In this document: in pieces, positions 12,555-24,459 of the stretch
Layout: the number at the start of each line of letters is the position of its first letter
Position numbering within the stretch: the stretch's first letter is position 1
Assembly (NCBI RefSeq): GCF_037975245.1
Contig: NC_092573.1
Coordinates: forward strand, 7,862,501-7,926,500
Direction of reading: 5' to 3'
DNA length: 64,000 bases
From: Apostichopus japonicus
Lineage: Eukaryota; Echinodermata; Holothuroidea; Aspidochirotida; Stichopodidae
Made by a program: the position numbers and the translations under genes
The notes under the pieces: generated by a model
What the model was told of the DNA's origin: nothing
Seen by the model: only the letters and a program-made list of their open reading frames with translations
Databases searched by the model: none

Positions 12555-12593
12555 ATTAGGGGTGGGGGTGGGGTGGGTGGGGCGGGGGGCAAC
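12555..12593. other. G-rich tract, G-quadruplex-capable
   Basis: Six or more G runs of three to six bases separated by single T or C lie in intron 1 of gene B, just before the LINE fragment. G4 potential is read from base composition only. Confidence 0.4.
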
Positions 12594-12664
12594 TATCGGT
12601 AGATACAGAAATTAATACCGAAGTAGAGGTACATGAGAAAAACATCACAAAACGTCTCTATTTA

Positions 12665-13617
12665 ATGTCATTTCTACACATCTGGACACAGGTTTTGCTT
12701 ATGCTGATTCACAGCTTTAAACCGCAGCATAACACCACAGAAATCGATGCTTTCAATCTTATGCAAAATTGTATCTCTGATATTAGGGATTGGATGGCTG
12801 CTCATAAATTGAAGCTGAACGATAGTAAAACTGAGTTCATTATTCTCGGCACTCCAGTCCAGCTCACAAAGGTCGTCAATAAATCTATCAGGGTTGGTGG
12901 TGCTTCCATTGCTTCTTGTGATCAAGTCCGCAACCTCGGGGTTATTTTCGACAAACACATGAAAATGGATAAACATATCAGTAAAGTTTGCAAGACTGGT
13001 TTCTATTATATTTTTAATTTAAAGAAGATTAGGACACATATGTCTTCTAGAACTATGAGTACATTGGTTCATTCATTCATTCACAGCCATTTGGATTATT
13101 GCAATAGTTTGCTCCATGGTATTCCAGGGTATCTGATTCAGAGACTGCAACGTCTGCAGAACAGCGCAGCCAGGCTTGTTGTAGACTGCTATGACTTCAA
13201 CACACCATCGTTGAGCATCCTCCATTCTTTGCACTGGTTGCCTGTTGAATTCAGAATTAAGTTCAAAGTACTGCTCTTGGTGTATAAGTGCATTCATGGA
13301 ATGGTACCCGCCTATTTGTCGGACGATCTGTCCTTCCAGGTCAATACTCGTTATACCTTGCGTTCTAGCAATACACTCACTCTCACTGTTCCCAGAACTA
13401 AACTGAAAACCTATGGCGACCGTGCCTTTACATCAGCCGGGCCCAAGCTCTGGAATGGTCTGCCCATATCTGTGCGGAGTTCTCCCACTCTCATTCAGTT
13501 CAAGTCTTGCTTGAAGACTCATTTTTTAAGTTGGCTTTCTATTAGGGTTGTACAGCGCTATTGAATACATCGTAGATTTTAGCGCTTTATAAGTTCATTT
13601 ATTATTATTATTATTAT
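12665..13617 (+). mobile_element. CR1/L2-like LINE, 5'-truncated reverse transcriptase end with (ATT)n tail
   Basis: An open frame to 13564 encodes the C-terminal part of a non-LTR reverse transcriptase: LKLNDSKTEF, VRNLGVIFD, the thumb segment LDYCNSLLHGIP, LQRLQNSAARLV, LHWLPVEFRIKFK and the end motif WNGLPISVR. Just upstream, the YADD catalytic box survives only as YAD-SQL in another frame. The 3' end AGCGCTTTATAAGTT followed by ATT repeats is typical of CR1/L2 tails. It is truncated in 5' and inactive. Confidence 0.9.
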
Positions 13618-15540
13618 TAAGACTCGTGCAAAGTGAGTTAACATTTTCACTGTGTTGCTTTCTGACTAAGTTATAGTGACAAATGATTTTCGTAATGCCA
13701 CCCTCCGCTAACCGAATGCCCTGTAAACCATACCAACAGTTATGCCTTCTCTCGTGCATTCATTGATTATCTTATTTACGTCACTTGGCAATCGACCTGT
13801 ATCATTATATAAATATAACGCAAGGAGGAAAAAAGAAAAGGACATTTCACTTCTGTCAGAAAGCTGCAAACAAAATAAGGAAATTGTTTGACACGTCCTA
13901 TGCCAATTATGAAAATAATTGTAATCCTTTGATGGAAATGCTATTGTTTCAATCTTTATAAGACGCGTAAGCATGAAGGATGTGATTTCTTCCATTGTCA
14001 GTCAAATAAGGTGTTATAAAATACATACCATCGTTATGTCTGTAAGCTACTGTTGTAATATAGTGTAGGAGAATGTGTCAAACCACTTGTCATTTAGCCT
14101 TTGAAGAAGATCCTTCTAGGATCGAAACGTCAGGCCAACTCACTTTTACACACGTAACAATTAGTAAAGTGACTGGATGGATCCAGCGCCGGCGGGAACA
14201 GGGGCCATGGCCTTACCTTGGGAGTTTTCGCATGCACGCACGCACGCACGCAGGCATTCATTTCCTTTTTACTGAAATTTTCTAATCTTTGGTATTTACA
14301 AATATTTGTCCGGTCTGGGGCCCTCCCCTTCCTAGAAATCCTAGATGGGTCACTGTATGGTAGTCTTGCGGGGATTTTATTTTTGAAGAGAACCTGTGGA
14401 GAAAAAAAAAATGAGCTAAGTGAGAAAAACGACTTTAGATAAGTCAATTTTCACAAGATTCACTGAAGTGTTTATTTGGAAACAGTTACAAAAAAAGATG
14501 TAATTGAATGCATACTTACTGTACAGAAATACAGTTGTTGAAGTCTCAAAGTTTACAAGAAGAATTTACTTAATGCATGTATGGTCTGCTTTAGCAGGTG
14601 GTGAATATATCGAATTGTTTTCGATCGTCTGCCATGAGCTCTATAACGAAACTTAAATATTTACTAAACAAAAGTACGACATGAATCTATAAATCATTGG
14701 ACTAGATTAAATATCAGAGACTTTACTGAGTTAAGGGGGAAAACGGGATAAATTGTATATCAATGCATAAAGTCAACTTACTTATGTTGTATATTTAAAC
14801 GACTTAAAGATTTAATGAGGTTCATATTAACATCCCAAAATGGATTTCTCCAAAAAAATTAGGAACTGCACATTGGTTCGTATTAAATTGGGATAGGATA
14901 GAGCATTGGGCCTGCATCTACTGGCGTCTTAATACAAATAAAATTCGACGAAAGACCGTAACTCTTGTGGTAAAATACATGTATTTCAAATAGGGCGGAA
15001 GGTGTTCTCCATAACGTTTTCAAACCATGTTGAAATTAAACCCTGTCAAGGTTTCCTTTAGCGTGTGGAATTGATTAATATGCTTGGTAGACCATGCGTA
15101 CCCCCCCCCCCCCAACCCCGCCACGCAACACCACCCACTATTCCTTACACCCATTCAATGTCTTATACGCTTTTACTTTAAGACTAAGAATGGAAAAAAC
15201 GTTGTTTCCCTCTATACGTACACGTACGTATATAATATAGACTCATCTAACTAATTACAGTAATTTGATCATCTTTTCTTATTTATGCATTAACTTGTAA
15301 GGAAGTAATATCTGCTAACGCGACAAGTTGTTTTGTCCTAAATGTCAGTACGGCATTCAATTCCGCTAACACGTCAGGATAACATTTTTAATGGTGTCGT
15401 TATGTTTCCGTATTTTTACATATGTAAATCAAAAGTTTAACCGGGAATGCCATTGTTCTCAAAACTACGTCAGTAAAAGAAAAGACAATACCACACTGGG
15501 AAATTATAAACAATGGAAAAGCAATGTTTGGCTAGAACGA
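13618..15540. other. Intronic sequence of gene B, no gene supported
   Basis: Contains a short (GCAC)n run near 14232, an 11-bp C run at 15102 and AT-rich filler. Overlapping frames around 14073-14447 on both strands have no recognisable domain. The stretch 14165-14400 resembles a decayed DNA transposon by its GC-rich edge, but I find no matching terminus. Confidence 0.5.
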
Positions 15541-15545
15541 GGATC

Positions 15546-15720
15546 GAACCAGTGACCTCAGAATTTCAACTGAGCTATCTATCTAAAATAGTTAGTGGTG
15601 ATCCCTTCTAGCCATTTCTTTGATGGGCCCTGGGAATGGCCAACAGCTTAGAGCTGGATAGCACAACTGATAGATCACATGGCTTGTATCCCTTAGGTCA
15701 CTGGTTTGATCAATTTCTAG
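15546..15720. ncRNA. Two tRNA-like units in inverted orientation (SINE-like foldback)
   Basis: On the minus strand, 15593-15546 reads as an A-box-like TAGCTCAGTTG followed by a B-box GGTTCGATCC. On the plus strand, 15655-15715 reads GATAGCACAACTGATAG and a weaker B-box GGTTTGATCA. Both halves contain the word GGTCACTGGTT. The pair looks like two tRNA-derived SINE heads facing away from each other rather than functional tRNAs: neither folds into a full cloverleaf by eye. Confidence 0.4.
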
Positions 15721-15981
15721 ACTTATTCGTTTGCTCTTCTCTCAGTTTGAAACTACTCTGAAATGCAATAAACTATGACCGTTTATTTCGGGAACATTTT
15801 TGCGGTTGACTGTTGCATGTGGTCCTGTTCTGGGGCAATTGTGTGATATCTTAGGGCAAACATCACATCATGTTAGAAAAATTGTTGTTATCAAATCTGA
15901 GGATAAATGTCGAATTCTTTCGCTGTATAGTTTAGTCAATAATCATCAATAACAATGGATATGTATTTCATCTTTCTCTAG

Positions 15982-16271
15982 ATTGCTCTGCTAAAAATCC
16001 CCTCGTGTTTGGAGGACGGATTCAGGCACAACATCCGGATGAACCTCTATGGGAGAATGGAAGAAAGGTATTTGTGTTTCAGACAACGCCCGCTAACACT
16101 CAAAGCCACTTGGGGTCATCACGACGTTTTAAAGTAAGAGGATCGAGAGGCGTTATTCGAATTGCATCAAAGAGCTGCGCCAGATTGGGAAAAGGATCGA
16201 ATGTCGAATGCCCGTCACCCTTCCGTCGGATTTGCCATGTCGTCTGCAGGGTATTGGTTCGTGCAGCTCGG
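15982..16271 (+). CDS. Gene B exon 2: unrecognised Cys-containing domain, phase 1-0
   Basis: The acceptor CTTTCTCTAG ends at 15981. In phase 1 it joins exon 1 to give a Cys-led segment with the motif C-x4-LVFGG, then PLWENGRKVFVFQTTP, and later cysteines in ASKSCARLG, NVECPS and RRICHVVC. A GTAAGT donor at 16272 ends it in phase 0. A related segment in gene C starts TCPGNSSLRFGG at 57210 and also reaches a plausible phase-0 donor. The domain is not FN3. An Ig-like or other N-terminal fold is possible but I cannot identify it. The frame stays open to 16538, so the exact 3' end is uncertain. Confidence 0.5.
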
Positions 16272-17080
16272 GTAAGTTGGACGTATTGCAGCTTTCTCAT
16301 CCCTCCGTCCCACCCCCCTGCAGCCATTCATTATCCACCAAATAAGAATGAACCGAATGGAACTGAGCTTACATGGTCGACATTAAACACTCGTTCATTT
16401 TCAATTCTGAACAAGCTTCTCTACGAGATATTGGATTATCTCGCTGGAGTGGAGGAAAGGTGGTGCAGGCAATGGATTGCCACCAAATCAGTGTATCCTA
16501 AAATCATGCCTGTGGTTATATTGATGAAATTTCGATAATATGTCATATTATGTCTAAATTCATAACTTTCTGATTTTACCCGACATTCTGGTGCACCCTT
16601 CAGTAGGTGCCATGGGTTCTGAAATCCAAATTTCCTCTCTTAAGAAATGCTGCAAGGAATTATTATTATTCATGGCTTAATTTCAACTATCAAATTTTTT
16701 TTTGATACTAACGCATCTGGTGGTCCTGTCAATAAATCTCTTTCTATCTCGACCCTGGATGTCATGAATTAAACGCTAATGTGATAGATACTAACAAAAG
16801 GCAAAGAAAGCAATCGTTCGATTCTCCCTATCCAGCCCTGACTATACATCCCTCTTCACGCACCTCCACATCCCTTCTTTAGACGGAATCTCACCTGTGA
16901 AACGGTCGTGATGAAAATGAAATTTATCAAATTGTATCAACCCACCCCGCCCCGTCCACCCCCTTCATGTGACAACCTCTGCGTTGATATATATTTGCTG
17001 AATGTGATGTTTATATATATTTATAAAAACAAAATAATAAACCAGTCTATTGTCTGCTATCTCCTCTCTTATCTATATAG

Positions 17081-17362
17081 ATCCTTTGTCTTTTTCTAAC
17101 ATTACATCATCTGGATTCCATATTGATTGGAAACATTTCGACCCTATTGTTCGCGCGAGAATTGCCATTACTGGATATATTGTCCAAATTCGAGAGATGG
17201 GAGGTCCGTTCCACCAGGTTACAATAGGAGCAGAAGACCCGTCCTACGACTTCGATCTGCTAACACCCGACACTACCTACGAAGTCCAATTAGTTCCTAT
17301 AAGTAGTTCTTCTAACGATATTGCACCTTCAAACATACAGGCTGTCACGACATTGTGCGGAG
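17081..17362 (+). CDS. Gene B FN3 exon (alpha-like), phase 1-1
   Basis: The acceptor TATATAG ends at 17080 and the donor G|GTAAGT is at 17363: 282 nt, 94 codons. FN3 hallmarks: Trp in FHIDWKHF, LTPDTTYEVQLVP with the Leu/Tyr pair, and a terminal LCG before the intron. The next exon begins with V-P-A, exactly as after 25976-26293, which marks the first repeat of the alpha-beta module. Confidence 0.8.
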
Positions 17363-17914
17363 GTAAGTTATTATAACACCGTACAGCTGTCGTTAATAAA
17401 TCAATCTCCATGTTTTTTACTTTAATCACTATAGTGTATGACAGACTTGAAGTACGAGTACAACTGTAGGAATACATGTATACAATCATAATTTCTACTT
17501 CGTTTGAGTACGAATAGGAGAACACGGCTCTACGCGCGAGTGCGAGTACACTGTAAACAAATGAGGCCACTTTTCTTCAAAAAGTGGGTGCAACCAGGCT
17601 GCCCTGGTGTAATCTCAGATTTCAACACAGGGTAAACTGAAGGCTTTCTTCCAAGAAGGAAAATTAACAATACCCTTAAAAAGGGGTAAACATTTCACCA
17701 CTTTAAGAGGTAAATTTGAGTTTACCCCCAAATGTGGTGGCAACAGAAGTTGCATCCTAAAAAGAAGGGTAACCTCTACCTTAACTTATATTGAGGAAAA
17801 CTTCGGATTTCCACCCTCCATTATAAAATATATTGCAATAGGGAGGGGAAACCACTCCCCAAGAAATCTAAGCCCACAATAATTAAACGGTCTCCCTCCT
17901 TTTGACCCCTTCCC

Positions 17915-19010
17915 CTAATAATACTGAATAAGAAAACTAACATGTAAACATTTCTGTTATCATGATTCCCTCAAGTAAGAAATTGGTAAGTAAAACCAAT
18001 GATGTAAGCTATCATAAGCAAATATTGGTGATTGCGAACCCAACATTAGATGACCATTTCTGTATTATGAGCCATTTAGATAATATTAACTGCAATACAT
18101 TTATATCATAACCAAAATTGTACATTTGTCCACCCCATATCAGTGAATGTAAGCCAAAAATGCTTACCAGGTTTGATTTCTGAGCAATGAATTGTAGTTT
18201 GGAGAAACAAAATTCTCATGCAATGTAACTTACAGAGGCGGAACTACACTAAAAAAACATTTTTGCCACCTGGATGCTCATTGTCACACATAAAATTAAG
18301 AACTAGAGCTATTTATAATAGATAGTTAGATAATACTGAAAATTACCACTAACATAATATTATTCTGTTAACATATTGCCACCATTTAAGAAAATGGTAG
18401 CTATAACAAATAGTGTAGGATATCACAAACCATACTTGATTTTTTTGTAAGTCCTCAAAGGTAAATGAGTTGGTCGTTTCACTCATTTTGTAAATAAGGA
18501 AATAACATTTTGTTTTATATGCCTATCAGTCAATCGTGATAATTGCTAACCCAACACTTGCTGGCCACTACAGTCTCTAAGGCGTTATGACAGAATCAAC
18601 TGCAAATAACTATTTCATAACCTTACAAATTTTGTCTTTGTCCACCAATTCCTGTGTGTAAATGACAAACCAATTTTTTTTTTATGAGCATTACATTTTA
18701 GATAAGAATATGTGATTTCTCTTCATAGTAACCAGTACAGAGGCTGAACTTATTCTGTATAACAATTTTATACCTCCTGGATGGCCATTGTCCCACATAA
18801 AACATAATAAAGAACTGTAGCTCTTAATTGATAAAGTAAAATAATACTGAACAACAATACTAAAAAAATGTAAACGTTTCTGTTAACATAATACCATCAT
18901 ATGAAAATAATGGTATAAGCCTATGTAAAACAAATATTTTAGGCTCTCACAACCAATACTGGATATTTTAAAAGTTCTCAATAGGATAGTAAGTTTTACT
19001 TTCTTATTTT
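17915..19010. repeat. Diverged tandem repeat, about 0.4-0.5 kb unit, roughly 2.3 copies
   Basis: Three anchors of the form AATACTGA...CTAACA...TTCTGTTAACAT...TGTAGGCTATCACAA begin near 17917, 18332 and 18840. Intervening text also aligns (AACCCAACAYT, TTTGTCCACC, CCTGGATG). The period differs (about 415 and 508 bp) because of indels. No open frame is maintained. It is intron sequence of gene B. Confidence 0.7.
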
Positions 19011-19207
19011 CTCAACAAAGGAAATTACCTTCGTGGTGTTTTCTGTCTGTCAGCTATACCCATAAGGAATTTTTGGAAGAAGGTGAAGGTTTCTCTGGCC
19101 CCTTTAGGGTTTGCTAGGTTACAAGCGTAATAAGCCCTGAAGGGCTGACAAGCGCCTAAAGTGGAACGACCTTCCCTACCGGTTTCGAACCTCTGGACAT
19201 ACAATCA

Positions 19208-19323
19208 GCGTCGTCCATAGCCTAGTGGTTAGGGTGTCCGCGTACAAAGCGGGAGGCCAGGGTTCGAATCCTTTTGGAAGCTGGAAGTTTTTTCACTGTT
19301 CTTGATTTTCCAACTTATTACGA

Positions 19324-19325
<2 letters not shown>
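19208..19325 (+). mobile_element. tRNA-derived SINE head with intact A and B boxes
   Basis: A-box TAGCCTAGTGG at 19218-19228 and B-box GGTTCGAATCC at 19261-19271 have the right spacing for an RNA polymerase III internal promoter. An unrelated 50-bp body follows, then a TA-rich array to about 19470. A similar A-box occurs in the SINE at 50123-50373 on the minus strand. As a standalone tRNA it lacks a clear acceptor stem, so a SINE is preferred. Confidence 0.65.
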
Positions 19326-19329
<4 letters not shown>

Positions 19330-19379
<50 letters not shown>

Positions 19380-19488
19380 ATATATGTTTATGTATATATA
19401 TATAAATATATATATATATATACATATGATATATATATATTATACATATTATATATATATTATATATATGTGTGTGCGTGTATGCGTG
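19330..19488. repeat. Interrupted (TA)n and (TG)n array
   Basis: TA repeats with TTTA, GTTTATG and ACATATGA interruptions pass into a GTGTGTGCG stretch. The array directly follows the SINE-like unit and may be its expanded tail. Confidence 0.85.
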
Positions 19489-20583
19489 TGTGTGCATACA
19501 TATGTCCACCTCCTTTTCCTCCTATCCCTCTACCCCTCCACCCCACCGTCCTAAAGTAGGGCCTTGTATGAGAGATGACAATGACATAATTCATCAACTA
19601 AAGTTATTACGCCAGTACCTTAGCCTACGTGTCATATTTCTACTCCATCGAAAAACAAAATATAGTTATTTCTGCTTTCGAAGTGTAAAAAAAAACAAGC
19701 TTCAAGTGATTCTTCCTAAAATAATGTTTTTTTATTGCCTTTTTTTATTATCACTACAAACCCGGATGCGTTCTGAACACACAGGGCGGTGTGGCCTTGA
19801 TGACTTGACCTGTTGTTCAAATTACAACAATAATATCTTTTGTAGGGAAATGTCATTATAACCTTCTAGCTTGTTAACATTGTAAAAATTAAGAAAATCA
19901 TACTTTGTTGATGTTCCTTTTATTTAAATTCTACAAATATATTGTAAATCGATTTGCTCAAAGTTAGTTTTAACCATATTGTCACATAGTGTCTTCTTTC
20001 TTAATGACAAATATAGAAACACGATAAACGCACAGATTATTGCAACTGCTTCTTCGGGTTTTGAGATTTTGGTAATTTTAACGACTCTATGAATTTCATC
20101 ATAAATAACCCCGTTTATTATATAATGTCCAGTTTCAAAGAGTGAATTTGAGTTTTACTTAGGCATATATGCAAAGAGAGTCAGAAGACAAAATTTGTTC
20201 TTAAATGGAACTATTTTGCAGATGCGAAACAAAAGGTGCTGAAGTTTGTCCAAGTGGAGTCCATGGCACCAAGACAGCATGCTCCATGAACGCATTACAA
20301 CATTAACACATTAGCTCACCGTAATAATCTTACATTAAGGAAACTGAGTTTTTGTCACTTGGCAAACACCCTGCCCGACTTTAAGATTTGTAAACTGACA
20401 GCCCTCATTACTGAGCGAAGATAATTTACAACGAAATAAATTTGAATGGGTTTATCTTATAATTATGTGTATGAGTCCTCCCTATAGTTTATAGAATATA
20501 TGCATAGGTTTATGGTTTTCTGTTTGCCACCCACACAAGATTTCTTGGAAATTAAGTGACACTCACACTATTATATCTTGCAG

Positions 20584-20648
20584 TTCCTGCATCCCCTGCA
20601 ATTTCTGTTAGCGAAACTACGTCAAGGACAGCAACGGTAAATGTACAG
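20584..20648 (+). CDS. Gene B split FN3 (class beta), N-terminal exon, phase 1-0
   Basis: Acceptor TCTTGCAG at 20576-20583 and donor CAG|GTAAGC at 20649. The 65-nt exon encodes VPASPAISVSETTSRTATV plus two residues, the A and B strands of an FN3. It ends in phase 0 and pairs with 21977-22196. The same two-exon layout recurs at 26726/27455, so the short exon is real despite its size. Confidence 0.7.
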
Positions 20649-21976
20649 GTAAGCTCATCAATGTCGCATTTCATACGTAGTTAGTATAGTCATCTTAATT
20701 CTGTACTTTGTTGTCCAGTTTCAAGGCACGTCAAAGCACTGAGCAGTTTGAGTATCATTTGAGTATGTTTTCGTTAGATAATGGTTCGGAATTGTTCATT
20801 CTGTCAAAACTACTGCCTCGAGACACGGTATGAGAGGAAAGCATATAAAGTGGTATGAATATGGAACAAATTAAACATCTTGGATATTTGAAATGATTTT
20901 TTTTTTGCGCTATCACATCTTAGGTGCGCGTAACTACCCACACCTTCGCTCGCCAATATCGTGGCAATGTTCACGTTCTTTTGTTCATGTAAATTCATTT
21001 TTCTTCAGATATACACTTAAATTTATGCCAAACTGTGATGAAAATGTGGTTGGTGGGATTTCTCGCAGAATGCATTGATTGAGCTTAAATCATAATACTG
21101 CACAAAACAAATCGCTGTCGCGATCACATGGAAGCAGTCTCAAAATTGAGGGTGTGGGACAGAGAGAGAGATAGAGAGTACCAGCACAATGCATGTATTT
21201 TAGTTATTGAAAATTCAATATAATTGTATGTTGAATAAACGTTGAAAGAAACTTTGCATATTTATTTGAAAGAAACAAGAAACCATGAACGTTATTGCAT
21301 TATTGAAGGAAATTACGGTGGTGGTGATAGGGGAGTGGGACAGTACACTGTTTCTATTGAATTGAGAACTTTCAGCAACAGAAATCAAATTTATCGTAGC
21401 TTTTACGTAAGTAGCCCATGTTATTTTACTTTTTTCATTTTTTGACAATTGTAGAGACGATGGAGAGGGGCAGGGGGGGTTATTCAAAAATATAAGGTGA
21501 TACTACTTTTAAATTCGCTCAGGCTTGTTCCTCCACCCCCCACCCCAACTCTATCATCGACCGACTACTGGTTTCACTTTGGGTAGCAAGTGCATCGGTT
21601 TGCATTTAGCATATGAGCTGACTGGTTGTTACGTCATGATGCCACAGTTCCTCATTTGAAAAGCTAGATCTAAAGTTGTGGTGAATGGTAAATGGCTAAT
21701 AGCATGCCATATCAGCTGGATCATTTATAAATGATAATTTCTTTTTAAAGAATTTGGTTTAACATTTACAACTATTTACTTTATGTCAACTCTAAACTCA
21801 TTAATTAACCGCCTCCTTGCAGTTTCTTGTTTCTTCGTTTTCACATAAAACAGAATCAGTACTGTTGTGTTATTGTTGCCTTTGCTATAATGAGTCACGA
21901 AATACTGCGATGATGCCCTAAAATGTATTGTTAGTAGTCTAAAAGACACAATTTTAAAATCTGGTTCACCTTACAG

Positions 21977-22196
21977 ATTCCTCCCACACAAGACTGGAAG
22001 TGCAGCAACATTACTGTGTATTTCCAGGAAGAGGATAGAGGGGAGTGGATGGAAGAAGAGGAACTCGATCCCTTGGAGAGAGAGATTCAGATTGACGATC
22101 TGATTCCTTGCTCTGCGTATAATTATCGTGTCCGGTTATCTAATTATCACGAAACGGTCTTTAGTAACGTCAGTACTGTCAATACTATGGCAGAGG
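21977..22196 (+). CDS. Gene B split FN3 (class beta), C-terminal exon, phase 0-1
   Basis: Acceptor TTACAG ends at 21976 and the donor G|GTAAAC is at 22197. It encodes WKCSNITVYFQEE and then LIPCSAYNYRVRL with the FN3 Leu/Tyr motif. Cys residues in WKC and LIPC are 35 apart. The acidic loop (about half Glu/Asp) lies between them. Its paralogue 27455-27680 has the same Cys placement (36 apart). Confidence 0.78.
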
Positions 22197-22601
22197 GTAA
22201 ACATCAGTTCAATTTGTATTTTGTTCAAAGCTACATCCTACAGAATTTGGTATTAGAAAATAGCTAAAGAAGATGAAATTATTCATATATAATTTACAAA
22301 GTAGAATGGAAAATATTACTGTGACGCCACTCTATATTAGTATATACGTACCAAGGATTTGAAACCGGAACTGCGGTCGCACGACAAGTTTCTAAATGAC
22401 GGATTAGCTACTGGTCACTTAACTGCTGTAGAGTTCTTGAAAATCCTTATTCCGGAGAAACAATGTATTAAATAAACCAGCTAATATATTATTTGAGTAT
22501 TTTTCAAGAAACATTAAATAAAGTTAGTGAACAGTGGAACATTTTTGCGTTGCATAAACAGCCACAATGTTTAATGTATTATTTTTAACTTCTTCTCTCA
22601 G

Positions 22602-22936
22602 GATTACGTGCTGTTGAAAATGCCCTTGCAATAAGTGACGCCTCTCAAACAGGACGTCTCAACGTTTCTTGGACACCACCTGATACATCCGATACGGCCT
22701 GTTCCGTTAGCCATTACATGTCCGATATTCACAGATCAAATACAAAACTTGTTCCGACGACGAGGAGAATGTATCTGAATATTCATTAGATGTTACTGAC
22801 ATCGAGGTAGCCCTTGATGATCTTAAAGATTAGTCAGATTACAATGTGTCCATTACCGCCATGGTATCGAAGATTGGCCAGTCCGACTTTATCTCTGGGG
22901 AAACAATTACAATAACCGGAAGCATCATGCCTAATA
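22602..22936 (+). pseudogene. Gene B FN3 exon (class gamma), frameshift plus nonsense
   Basis: Good splice signals (TTCTCTCAG before 22602, A|GTAAGT after 22936). The start reads GLRAVENALAISDASQTG with Trp in NVSWTPP. One base is gained within 22735-22745, shifting the frame; after it YKTCSDDEENVSEYSL and NVSITAMVSKIGQSDF continue the domain. A TAG at about 22832-22834 (in LKD-stop-SDYN) adds a nonsense codon. With the shift ignored, the two cysteines are C-x16-C, as in intact gamma exons. The 335-nt length also shows the frame loss. Skipping it would keep the flanking phase-1 exons in frame. Confidence 0.75.
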
Positions 22937-23271
22937 GTAAGTAGAGAAAGCGAGATAACTTCAGCATTTGGAGCAAATGACTAAATCTTGTAAACTGAAA
23001 TGATTTGCTTACATTCATTCTGAGATCGGACTTTGGAGGACACTCCTTACTATCTCTGTCTATACAGTCGTCATTTTGCTTGTTTGCAATTTGCTTCAAA
23101 ATTTGTAAATATGCCACCCAAATCCATCGGAGTTTCTTTGAAGTAATTCATTTCTTTGGGAAGATAATTCGGTTATATCAGTAAAAGAATGTGGCTATTA
23201 TACATACTTCGGTCAGCACTTTATGTTACACTCCAACATTTATCCAATCACATCTTTTTTATTGTAACTAG

Positions 23272-23565
23272 ATCCAATTGAAGCTCCCAGCGATATTTTA
23301 CTGACTGGTGTTACCCACTCCTCACTGACATTCACCTGGAAACCTCCTCACGACTGCCGGAAACAAAATGGTATCATCACCAGTTATTCATACATACTGC
23401 AGACCGTTGATGGAGAAGAAGTGCAAACTGGAACAACGGAGAAGACCTACGTAGCTCTTGGTGATCTAGAACCGAACAGAAAATATTACTTCATGGTGAG
23501 CGCCGTCAACTCTGCTGGGACAGGACCATACAGTGAACCTGTTTGGGAGGAAACGCGTTTCAGAA
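23272..23565 (+). CDS. Gene B FN3 exon (class delta), phase 1-1
   Basis: 294 nt, 98 codons, intact. It begins DPIEAPSDILLTGV, has Trp in TFTWKPP, and the textbook FN3 end LEPNRKYYFMVSAVNSAGTG followed by PYSEPVWEET. This is the most canonical FN3 in the window and resembles FN3 repeats of receptor tyrosine phosphatases and sidekick-type proteins in that end motif. The gene C paralogue at 56658-56951 has identical length but has lost its acceptor AG. Confidence 0.88.
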
Positions 23566-23815
23566 GTAAGAATTGTCTCCTAAGTATTAAGCAATCAAGT
23601 TCAGTCACCGGAATATTCCCCTTTAAAGAGCAATAATATCTCACAATACTTATGACTGTCGGCAACGACAGAAACAAAAGATATGTAATTTCAGTCAATA
23701 TTGAAATCAACGAAATTTGATCATAACTTCATTTAAAAACCCTTCTACCTGCTTTTCTATATTTATCATTTAATGTGTACTGTTAACATTTTTTGTCTAT
23801 GTGTGTCCGTAATAG

Positions 23816-24170
23816 GGTCGACATGTTCGGGGAAGAGCCCACTGCGTGTTGGAGGAGTCTTATATGGCTGGTATTTACCACGGAGAGTCCTACCGTGTCT
23901 AGCCTTGTCCTAACCTGGAGAGATTGGGACGTGACACTTGACAGAGGGATAGGGCCTGTCACAGGGTGCATTCTACGCCATGGTAAGGTAGGAGAGACCC
24001 CAACCGAAATTCAGAAAGGGCTTAGCTTGCACTACCTATTCACTAACCTCACCATCAATACAGACTACTCTTTCGAAGTTATCGGATTGAAGGGCACGTC
24101 GACCATGGGTGGTATGTCGTATGTGACGGCTCAACATCTTTCCAATTTATACACACAACAGGCTGTGGAA
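23816..24170 (+). pseudogene. Gene B hybrid exon: start of the Cys domain fused to an alpha FN3, out of frame
   Basis: The first 50 nt match the start of the gene C exon at 57204 (ACATGTYC...TTGGAGGAGTCTTA). From about 23875 on, the sequence matches the interior of the alpha FN3 exon (LVLTWRDWDVTLDRGIGPVT). In gene C these two are separate exons 1.1 kb apart, so a deletion with both breakpoints inside exons explains the fusion. The two parts are in different frames, and a 2-nt gain near 24112-24120 shifts the frame again before the donor. It cannot encode a domain. Confidence 0.7.
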
Positions 24171-24459
24171 GTAGGTGGTTTGAATTTAATATCTTTGTTA
24201 CAAAAAGGAAAGACAGTTTTATTATCCAGACAAGCTTTCCACTCTCGGTACTGAATAGATCACTGTTGACTTAGTTACGTTGAAACATTCGTGTGCGTCT
24301 TGTTTTTCTTATGAAATTATGTACTGTACAGATTAAATTTAAACATATAAGTAAACTATTTTAAACTTATCTTGTACATAGGAAGGAAAAAGGTTAGTTT
24401 TCAACACTTTCGAGGAATATTTGTTACCTTAAGCTGTTACTTCTTTCTTTTTCATACAG

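Noticed and set aside
16324-16538. Possible extra gene B exon after a CCCCTGCAG acceptor, with an Ig-like NGTELTWSTL phrase
   Set aside because: The intron from 16272 would be only 52 nt and the phases do not fit exon 2 or the next FN3 exon; no clean donor follows. Left as an open end of exon 2.
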